This document shows, piece after piece, positions 1 to 4,927 of a stretch of 5,863 nt of DNA. The position numbers and the translations under genes are program-made. Position 1 is the stretch's first letter. Each line of letters begins with the position of its first letter. Source of the stretch: an uncultured Pseudanabaenaceae cyanobacterium (lineage in GTDB: Bacteria > Cyanobacteriota > Cyanobacteriia > PCC-9006 > JAAUQQ01); the NCBI GenBank assembly GCA_938015405.1, contig CALLPZ010000191.1, positions 1 to 5,863 of the forward strand. The letters are read 5' to 3'. The notes beneath the pieces were generated by a model. That model was not told where the DNA came from. It ran no database searches and saw nothing but the letters and a program-made list of their open reading frames with translations.

Positions 1-552
1 CTCAGCGAATCCACAGGATTTGCCTGGACACGCATGGAACCCTGGCGCCCCATGGGCTGGGGAGGCGGCCTAGGCAACCCCAAATTAACGACGCTACTGC
101 GAGCCCATGCCCTCACTCAAGATGAAAAGTATTTAAAGACAGCCCTGCGAGCCGGGCAGTTTTCCGTCGGGGCCAATCCGCTCAATATGACATTTACGAC
201 CGGGGTTGGGCATCATTCTCCGCAGCATCCCTTAGTCCTTGATCAACGAATCTTAGGACAACCCGCAGCTCCGGGTATCACCGTCTATGGTCCTTTGGAC
301 ATGAAATTCTTCAGTGATGAATGGGCCATTGAAGAAATCAGCCCCCAAGTCTACCCGAACATTTACAGCTGGCCTGCCACGGAGTCCTACTTCGACATGT
401 ATTTATTTCCTGCGATCGCAGAATTTACCATTCACGAAACCATGGCTCCCCTAGCCTACGCCTGGGGATACTTCGCCGCTCGAAATCAACCTCTTTCTAT
501 AATTTCATCTCCCCAGAGCAATGGTGTCGTTGATACAACCCAAAGTCCGTAA
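1..552 (+). CDS. Glycoside hydrolase family 9 (cellulase-type) protein, C-terminal part, 5' truncated by window edge
   Basis: The frame is open from base 1 to the TAA at 550-552, giving 183 codons. The ATG at 34 is internal, because family 9 catalytic domains are about 400-450 residues and only the last third is present. Seen: GANPLNMTF (bases 169-195) followed by TTGVG and HHSPQHP (211-231) matches the family 9 block LGxNPLxxSFxTGxG...HHRP. Next comes a GPLD element (289-300), then ESYFDMYLFP and a final AEFTIHETMAP segment (418-450). The Glu at 421-423 or at 436-438 sits where GH9 enzymes carry their catalytic acid (NEVAIxxNAP). Members hydrolyse beta-1,4-glucans by inversion. The last ~20 residues form a Ser/Thr/Gln-rich tail. 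Substrate and location are unknown because the N-terminus, where a signal peptide would lie, is missing. The adjoining polysaccharide genes suggest a role in trimming an exopolysaccharide, which is inference. Family assignment is fairly secure; endoglucanase activity is not. Confidence 0.8.
   Translation, partial: LSESTGFAWTRMEPWRPMGWGGGLGNPKLTTLLRAHALTQDEKYLKTALRAGQFSVGANPLNMTFTTGVGHHSPQHPLVLDQRILGQPAAPGITVYGPLDMKFFSDEWAIEEISPQVYPNIYSWPATESYFDMYLFPAIAEFTIHETMAPLAYAWGYFAARNQPLSIISSPQSNGVVDTTQSP
412..419. repeat. HIP1 palindrome GCGATCGC
   Basis: Exact GCGATCGC (flanked T/A) within the GH9 coding region. HIP1 is a cyanobacterial genome signature. Confidence 0.8.
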
Positions 553-637
553 AAAGTCGGCAACTAAACTTCGCTAAAACTTGTTATAGGACCTAGGGGT
601 TCATTCCAATCTCTCAGTATTAGTAGCTAGTCAGGAC

Positions 638-656
638 AACGCCTATTTTTGGCGTT
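638..656 (+). terminator. Small hairpin after the GH9 gene, possible weak terminator
   Basis: AACGCC (638-643) pairs perfectly with GGCGTT (651-656) around a 7-nt T-rich loop. It lies 85 nt after the GH9 stop codon. There is no run of T after the right arm, so it is not a classical intrinsic terminator. It may be a 3' end structure of the GH9 transcript, or may arise by chance. Confidence 0.25.
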
Positions 657-701
657 TGCAGGACTCTATATCTCATTTACAGAAGACTAGTCACGCAGCT
701 T

Positions 702-730
702 TTGTGGATGGGTAAACCTGCAGTCCACAA
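702..730. promoter_or_regulatory. Inverted repeat upstream of the GT4 gene, possible operator or leader hairpin
   Basis: TTGTGGA (702-708) is the exact reverse complement of TCCACAA (724-730), separated by 15 nt. It lies 76 nt before the start codon of the family 4 glycosyltransferase, in the only long gap ahead of the polysaccharide genes. It could be a dimeric regulator site or an RNA stem in the leader. I see no convincing -35/-10 pair next to it, so the function is open. Confidence 0.3.
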
Positions 731-795
731 CGTTCCTTAATTTAGGGTTCGTTTGGCAGCCGACTTGATCTTCCACTGCAGCAAGCGGGCATCCC

Positions 796-800
796 AGGGA
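796..800 (+). promoter_or_regulatory. Ribosome binding site AGGGA for the GT4 gene
   Basis: AGGGA ends 5 nt before the ATG at 806. The alternative in-frame ATG at 827 has no purine-rich site in front of it, so this supports 806 as the start, although the conserved protein block begins only at the second Met. Confidence 0.5.
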
Positions 801-805
801 CATCC

Positions 806-2113
806 ATGCACAACAGCGCAACACCAATGCGAGTTGGCTATCTGGTCAACCAATATCCCAAGGTTAGTCACAGTTTTATCCGGCGAGAAATCGCCGGTAT
901 TGAAAACTGTGGCATTGAAGTTCGGCGGTTCTCCATTCGCTCCTGCGAGTCGGAACTGATTGATCCGAGCGATCTCCAAGAACTCAAGAAGACCTGCATT
1001 CTCCTAACCCTGCCTCGCCTCCAGCTCTTGGGAATGCTCCTCTGGGGACTGCTACGTAATCCCCTAGCTAGCTTGCGCACCTGGTGGCTCGCCAGTCAGC
1101 TAAGTCAGGCGTCAGACAGTGGTCTAGTCAAGCACTGGATTTACTTCGCGGAAGCCTGCATCCTTCATCGCTGGTGCCAACAGGAAGGCGTAGATCACCT
1201 CCATGTTCACTTTGGTACCAACTCCACCAGCGTGGCTCTGCTCTGCCATAACTTAGGCGGTCCAACCTACAGCTTCACCGTCCACGGCCCCGAAGAATTT
1301 GATCGGGCACCGGGTCTCTACCTAGACCAAAAGATTACTCGAGCCAGCTTCGTCGTTGCCATCAGTTCCTTCGGTCGGAGTCAGCTCTATCGTCTCTGTG
1401 ACTACGAGCAATGGTCCAAAATCCGTTTAGTCCGTTGTGGCATCGACGACCTGTTTCTCCAGCAACAGCCCAGCCCTCTACCCCAAGAGCCTCACCTGGT
1501 TTGCGTGGGTCGCCTCTGCCCACAGAAGGGACAGCTCCTCTTGGTCGATGCGATTCGCCAGTTGCGTAACCAGGGCTTTGACCTGGAGCTCTCATTCGTT
1601 GGTGATGGTCCCCTGCGACCGGAGATTGAAGCACGCATTGCAGCCAATGATCTCCAAGACATTGTCAGCATCACCGGCTGGGTAGATGCCAACCGAGTGC
1701 GTCGTGACCTTCAAGCCTCCCGTGCCTTGGTGTTGCCAAGCCTCGCAGAGGGTTTACCCGTGGTCATCATGGAGTCCCTAGGCTTGGGACGGCCTGTGCT
1801 CAGCACCTACATCGCAGGCATTCCAGAGCTCGTCAAGTCAGGGGTCAACGGCTGGCTCATCCCAGCTGGAGACGTCGAAGCACTCACGGAAAGCCTCAAG
1901 GAACTGCTCCAGGCCACCCCCGAGCAGCTCCGAAAGATGGGCGCAGCTGGGCGTATTGCTGCCACAACCCAGCACAACATTCACACCGAGACTCAACTTT
2001 TGGCCAGCCTGTTTAGGCAGGTCAAGGGCAATCGCCTCGATGTAATCGCCTCCTCCCCATCCCCCATGGGACCCATACAACCCGCTCAACTCAAGGGCTC
2101 TCAAGCCCTTTAG
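806..2113 (+). CDS. Glycosyltransferase family 4 (GT-B fold), exopolysaccharide/colanic-acid type
   Basis: This 435-residue protein has the usual length for a retaining GT4 enzyme, which transfers a sugar from a nucleotide donor to a lipid-linked acceptor at the cytoplasmic side of the inner membrane. Seen: the N-terminal block YLVNQYPKVSHSFIRREI (12-29) typifies the WcaL/AmsK-like branch. HLHVHFG (131-137) and FTVHGPEEF (157-165) belong to the N-terminal Rossmann domain. The C-terminal donor-binding domain starts at LVCVGRLCPQKG (231-242), with the Arg and Lys (236, 241) that usually contact donor phosphates. FVGDGPL (264-270) and the E-X7-E motif (E315 and E323, in AEGLPVVIME) follow. A stretch rich in Leu/Trp (63-100) may touch the membrane. 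The start at 806 is supported by AGGGA; 827 is an alternative. It is 25 nt ahead of the flippase gene and likely co-transcribed with it. Family call is firm; the sugar transferred is unknown. Confidence 0.92.
   Translation: MHNSATPMRVGYLVNQYPKVSHSFIRREIAGIENCGIEVRRFSIRSCESELIDPSDLQELKKTCILLTLPRLQLLGMLLWGLLRNPLASLRTWWLASQLSQASDSGLVKHWIYFAEACILHRWCQQEGVDHLHVHFGTNSTSVALLCHNLGGPTYSFTVHGPEEFDRAPGLYLDQKITRASFVVAISSFGRSQLYRLCDYEQWSKIRLVRCGIDDLFLQQQPSPLPQEPHLVCVGRLCPQKGQLLLVDAIRQLRNQGFDLELSFVGDGPLRPEIEARIAANDLQDIVSITGWVDANRVRRDLQASRALVLPSLAEGLPVVIMESLGLGRPVLSTYIAGIPELVKSGVNGWLIPAGDVEALTESLKELLQATPEQLRKMGAAGRIAATTQHNIHTETQLLASLFRQVKGNRLDVIASSPSPMGPIQPAQLKGSQAL
2093..2110 (+). promoter_or_regulatory. 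Hairpin at the GT4 stop codon, between GT4 and flippase genes
   Basis: AAGGGCT (2093-2099) pairs perfectly with AGCCCTT (2104-2110) around a CTCA tetraloop. The right arm ends immediately before the TAG stop at 2111-2113, and the flippase ATG is 28 nt beyond the arm. No T-run follows. It might act in mRNA processing or in tuning flippase translation; both are inference, and coding sequence alone could generate it. Confidence 0.3.
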
Positions 2114-2129
2114 CACTTCTCTGTTCCCT

Positions 2130-2133
2130 AGGA
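2130..2133 (+). promoter_or_regulatory. Ribosome binding site AGGA for the flippase gene
   Basis: AGGA lies 5 nt before the ATG at 2139 in the 25-nt gap after the GT4 stop codon. It is a modest but well-placed Shine-Dalgarno match and supports this start. Confidence 0.4.
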
Positions 2134-2138
2134 TTCTT

Positions 2139-3494
2139 ATGCTTCAGGCCCTTCGCAATCCAGCCGTCCGAGGAACCCTTTGGACCCTTGGCAGCTATGG
2201 ACTCACCATGGGGCTGCGCTTTGGCAGCAACCTCATTCTTACTCGGCTACTCATCCCGGAATACTTCGGCTTGATGGCCCTGGCCTCCACCCTAGGCATG
2301 GGTCTGGAGCTCCTTTCGGATCTAGGAACGCAGCAGAGCGTCATCCAAAACAGGCATGGCGAAGAAGAAGCGTTTTACAACACGGCCTGGACCGTGGAGG
2401 TTATTCGCGGTGTGGTCCTCTGGGTCATGTGCTTGGTGGTGACAATCCCCATGGCTCAAATTTATGCCGACGATCGCCTACTGGCGCTCATCCCGATTGT
2501 GGGCTTAACCAGCGTCCTCGGCGGTTTCTCCTCCAACTCCATTGCGATTCTCCATCGGCGAATGCAGTTGGGCCTGTACACCATCTTCGAGACCCTCTCC
2601 TACATGCTGAGCCTGGCTGTCATGCTGACAGCTGTGTGGCTCTATCCCAACATTTGGAGCCTCGCCATCAGCGGTCTGGCCGGTCCCCTATTTGAAACCA
2701 TTGCCAGCCATTTCCTCATTCCTGGCCATCGCAATCGCTTTGCCTGGGACAAGAACGCGTTGGACAGCATCCTCCATTTTGGTAAGGGCATTTTCCTAGC
2801 CACTGCCCTGATGTTTATGGCAGACCAAGCGGACCGCTTCATCCTTGGCAAACTGCTGTCCCTGCAACTCTTAGGCATCTACACAATCGCCTTCAGCATT
2901 GCGACCCTGCCCCGCGAGATCCTCAAAACCATCAGTCACCGCGTCCTGTTTCCCACCGCCTCCCAATCTGCGGAACGCCCCAGAGCTGAAATCCGCAGGA
3001 CGCTGCGCAAACAACGCTGGCTGATTCTGCTTCCCACTGCCGCTGCGATCGCCTTCGTCACCTGCTACGGCGATTATGCTATTCGGCTGCTCTACGACGA
3101 GCGCTACTTAGATGCAGCCTGGATGTTACCGACTCTGGCCTGTGGCATTTGGTTTTCGGCCCTGTTCTACACCATGACCCCCACCCTCATGGCCATTGGT
3201 AAGCCGGTGTACTTGGCCCATGGCAACTTTGCCCGACTATTCATGGTTTGCTTCGGCCTTTGGGGAGGCTACCAAGCTGGGGGATTGCTGGGCGCGATCG
3301 CCGGCATTGCCCTCAGCGATGGCTTGGCTTATCTGGCTCTGTACTACGGATTGGCCAAGGAGAAGCTGATGCTTCTGGGCCAGGACCTCCAGTCAACCGC
3401 AATTTATATCGCCATGCTGTCCCTACTCCTGATGATTCGCTTCAGCTTAGGCGGTGGGTCTCCAATTGACGGCATTTTACAAACTTCGCTTTAA
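2139..3494 (+). CDS. Wzx-type oligosaccharide flippase (polysaccharide biosynthesis protein, MOP superfamily)
   Basis: This 451-residue protein is hydrophobic throughout and would span the inner membrane about 10-12 times. By family it moves undecaprenyl-linked oligosaccharide from the cytoplasmic to the outer face. Seen: an N-terminal amphipathic stretch and first helix (12-34), then LTRLLIPEYFGLMALA (34-49). This is the hallmark LTRLLxPxxFGLxAL block of the PST/WzxC-TuaB branch. DLGTQQSVIQ (61-70), a basic loop ILHRRMQLG (137-145) and DRFILGKLLSLQLLGIYTIAFSIA (split over 232-255) follow. LYDERYLDAAWMLPTL (318-333) corresponds to the conserved segment before the C-terminal helices. The acidic residues near 226-232 (ADQADR) lie in a membrane segment, which is common in this family. 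The length is at the short end of the usual 400-500 range but complete. Two HIP1 sites lie inside it (3045, 3294). It follows the GT4 gene closely and is probably in the same transcript. Substrate unknown. Confidence 0.92.
   Translation: MLQALRNPAVRGTLWTLGSYGLTMGLRFGSNLILTRLLIPEYFGLMALASTLGMGLELLSDLGTQQSVIQNRHGEEEAFYNTAWTVEVIRGVVLWVMCLVVTIPMAQIYADDRLLALIPIVGLTSVLGGFSSNSIAILHRRMQLGLYTIFETLSYMLSLAVMLTAVWLYPNIWSLAISGLAGPLFETIASHFLIPGHRNRFAWDKNALDSILHFGKGIFLATALMFMADQADRFILGKLLSLQLLGIYTIAFSIATLPREILKTISHRVLFPTASQSAERPRAEIRRTLRKQRWLILLPTAAAIAFVTCYGDYAIRLLYDERYLDAAWMLPTLACGIWFSALFYTMTPTLMAIGKPVYLAHGNFARLFMVCFGLWGGYQAGGLLGAIAGIALSDGLAYLALYYGLAKEKLMLLGQDLQSTAIYIAMLSLLLMIRFSLGGGSPIDGILQTSL
3045..3052. 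repeat. HIP1 palindrome GCGATCGC
   Basis: Exact copy within the flippase gene, the first one after a 2.6-kb stretch without any. Confidence 0.8.
3294..3301. repeat. HIP1 palindrome GCGATCGC
   Basis: Exact copy near the 3' end of the flippase gene. Confidence 0.8.
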
Positions 3495-3608
3495 CTCCCA
3501 CTGCTTGAATTTGCGTTCCCCCAATCCGGAGCGAAATCTCCCAAGCACAACCTCCAGAACACAACCTCCCAAGGCTCAGACAATCGGCAAACCCTCACCC
3601 TACAGACA
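3495..3608. other. Gap between flippase and GT2 genes; holds a 10-nt direct repeat
   Basis: This 114-nt gap has no open frame worth calling, no strong hairpin and no clear promoter hexamers. It is C-rich on the + strand. Its only pattern is the pair of CACAACCTCC copies described in the repeat entry. Confidence 0.5.
3546..3569 (+). repeat. Tandem 10-nt direct repeat CACAACCTCC, 14-nt period
   Basis: CACAACCTCC occurs at 3546-3555 and again at 3560-3569, with 4 nt between copies. It lies 40 nt before the family 2 glycosyltransferase start. Paired direct repeats spaced by roughly one helical turn or slightly more can be regulator sites, but two copies in a C-rich gap could also be chance. Confidence 0.35.
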
Positions 3609-4718
3609 ATGACCTCAGCTACACCCCTGTCTCCCTCTGCCTCCACCGACTCCCAGCCCAAAGCCCTCGCCATTGGCTTTGTCGTGATCGGCAGGAACGA
3701 AGGCGATCGCCTCATCCGGGGCCTCAAGTCTGTGCAGTTACAACTCCCGGAGGACATGCCGGTTGTCTATGTGGATTCTGGTTCCACGGACGGCAGCCTT
3801 GCAGCAGCAGAGCAGTTGGGCGTTCTCGGGCTGCCCCTGGATATGACCCGGCCCTTCACCATGGCCCGGGGCCGCAACGAAGGTTGGCAATATTTGGTGA
3901 AAAACTATCCCCAACTGGATTGCATCCAATTTATGGATGGGGATTGTGAACTGATTGAGGGCTGGCTGGACAAGGCTGCCACCGCCATGGCAAAGAATCC
4001 CAAACTGGCCGCCGTCTGTGGTCGCCGTCGCGAGCGTTTTCCCGAAGCATCTCCCTATAACCAGCTCGCTGAGATGGAATGGAATACCCCCGTGGGCATC
4101 GCTGATGCCTGTGGCGGCGATGCCTTGATTCGCGTAGCGGCGCTCCAAGCCGTGAACGGCTATCGCCCCGACTTAATCTGCGGGGAGGAGCCAGAGATGT
4201 GCATTCGCATGCGCAAGCTGGGCTGGTTCATCGAGCGCATCGATGCCGACATGACCCGCCATGACGCCGCCATGCATCACTTTAGCCAATGGTGGAAACG
4301 CTCCATCCGAGGCGGCTGGGCCGTCGCAGAAGGCCAGGCTCTCCATGGAAAAGCGCCTGAAAACTACATGGTGCGGGAATTCAAAAGCGGTTGGTTGTGG
4401 GGGGCAATTCTTCCCACAGTAGCGATCGCCCTCGCCCCCTTCACTTTTGGACTGAGTCTCCTACTCTTCCTAGGCTATGGCCTCCTAGGCTGGCGCATCT
4501 ACCAGGCCCGGCTGAGCCGGGGTGACAGTCCCCAAGCGACTCGCCTCTACGCCTTCTACTGCCTCATGTTCAAGCTACCCCAGGCGATCGGACAGTGGAA
4601 CTATCTCTGGACCAAGTGGAGCGGAAAAACAGCACAGCTGATCGAATATAAAGCCCCCCAAAGTGCTGCCCCGGCTGCTTCCTCGAATTCCACCCAAGGC
4701 AAAACGGTCAGCCCCTAA
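3609..4718 (+). CDS. Glycosyltransferase family 2 (GT-A fold) with C-terminal membrane-associated region
   Basis: This 369-residue protein should be an inverting transferase using a nucleotide sugar and divalent metal, acting at the cytoplasmic face of the membrane on a lipid-linked or growing glycan. Seen: the domain starts at IGFVVIGRNEGDRL (22-35). DSGSTDGS (56-63) is the usual nucleotide-binding turn, and DGD (110-112) is the metal-binding DXD motif. CGGDALIRVAALQAVNGY (168-185) and GEEPEMCIRMRKLGW (192-206) form the acceptor side, with E193/E194 the likely catalytic-base region. SQWWKRSIRGGWA (226-238) resembles the Q-x-x-R-W region of processive GT2 enzymes. Residues 264-297 are strongly hydrophobic, probably one or two membrane helices. 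Both ends are Pro/Ser/Ala-rich and look disordered (2-19 and 349-369). No Shine-Dalgarno is visible before the ATG at 3609; the start is chosen because the fold begins 20 residues later. It is 114 nt beyond the flippase, so it may be in the same operon or have its own promoter. Confidence 0.92.
   Translation: MTSATPLSPSASTDSQPKALAIGFVVIGRNEGDRLIRGLKSVQLQLPEDMPVVYVDSGSTDGSLAAAEQLGVLGLPLDMTRPFTMARGRNEGWQYLVKNYPQLDCIQFMDGDCELIEGWLDKAATAMAKNPKLAAVCGRRRERFPEASPYNQLAEMEWNTPVGIADACGGDALIRVAALQAVNGYRPDLICGEEPEMCIRMRKLGWFIERIDADMTRHDAAMHHFSQWWKRSIRGGWAVAEGQALHGKAPENYMVREFKSGWLWGAILPTVAIALAPFTFGLSLLLFLGYGLLGWRIYQARLSRGDSPQATRLYAFYCLMFKLPQAIGQWNYLWTKWSGKTAQLIEYKAPQSAAPAASSNSTQGKTVSP
3703..3710. repeat. 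HIP1 palindrome GCGATCGC
   Basis: Exact copy in the GT2 gene, in the extended 10-mer form GGCGATCGCC. Confidence 0.8.
4422..4429. repeat. HIP1 palindrome GCGATCGC
   Basis: Exact copy in the hydrophobic C-terminal part of the GT2 gene. Confidence 0.8.
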
Positions 4719-4756
4719 GGGCGACCTTCCCCCCTGCTGGAATCTTTCGCTCAAAA

Positions 4757-4785
4757 CCTTGGGAGCTGCTCATCAGCACCAAAGG
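4757..4785 (+). terminator. Imperfect hairpin, first of two tandem stem-loops after the GT2 gene
   Basis: CCTT+GG (4757-4762) pairs with CC-A-AAGG (4779-4785, one bulged A), and GCTG (4765-4768) pairs with CAGC (4774-4777) around a CTCAT loop. That gives ten pairs interrupted by a small internal loop. Its last two bases are also the first two of the stronger stem that follows, so the two compete at the boundary. Possibly part of a compound 3' end. Confidence 0.3.
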
Positions 4786-4817
4786 CTAGGGCCTAACTTC
4801 ATCGTCAGGCCCTAGCC
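4784..4817 (+). terminator. Strong 11-bp hairpin, likely transcription end after the GT2 gene
   Basis: GGCTAGGGCCT (4784-4794) and AGGCCCTAGCC (4807-4817) are perfect reverse complements around a 12-nt loop. The stem begins 65 nt after the GT2 stop codon and 143 nt end-to-start before the next gene, where an operon end is expected. It is not followed by a T-run; many cyanobacterial terminators lack one, so terminator is the best reading. A bidirectional stabiliser or a protein-binding palindrome is possible. Confidence 0.5.
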
Positions 4818-4927
4818 CCAGCCTCTCCAGACCAGATCCACAGCATCGTTTTGCATCTCTCCCAACGCATCTAAGTCTCAGTTCCGCTGCTCGGTCAACT
4901 CAGGTTCTTCTATCCAATCAGATCACC

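Larger units (their letters stand above)
4719..4927. other. Gap between GT2 and epimerase-like genes
   Basis: This 209-nt gap holds the tandem hairpins at 4757-4817. The remaining ~110 nt before the next gene are C/T-rich, with no clear -10/-35 pair and no Shine-Dalgarno before the ATG at 4928. The promoter of the downstream gene, if present, probably lies between 4818 and 4927. Confidence 0.5.

Noticed and set aside
738..743. TAATTT as a -10 element before the GT4 gene
   Set aside because: No acceptable -35 hexamer stands 16-18 nt upstream, and the match to TATAAT is only three of six positions.
753..959. Short + strand frame overlapping the start of the GT4 gene
   Set aside because: Most of it overlaps the GT4 N-terminus in another frame. 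No motif or ribosome binding site supports it.
2180..2695. 171-codon + strand frame inside the flippase gene
   Set aside because: The translation is rich in His, Pro, Arg and Gly with no membrane segments or motifs, and it overlaps a frame with clear flippase motifs.
3738..4148. 136-codon open frame on the minus strand inside the GT2 gene
   Set aside because: It lies wholly within a well-supported family 2 glycosyltransferase. Its translation shows no recognisable domain, so it is a shadow of high-GC codon usage.
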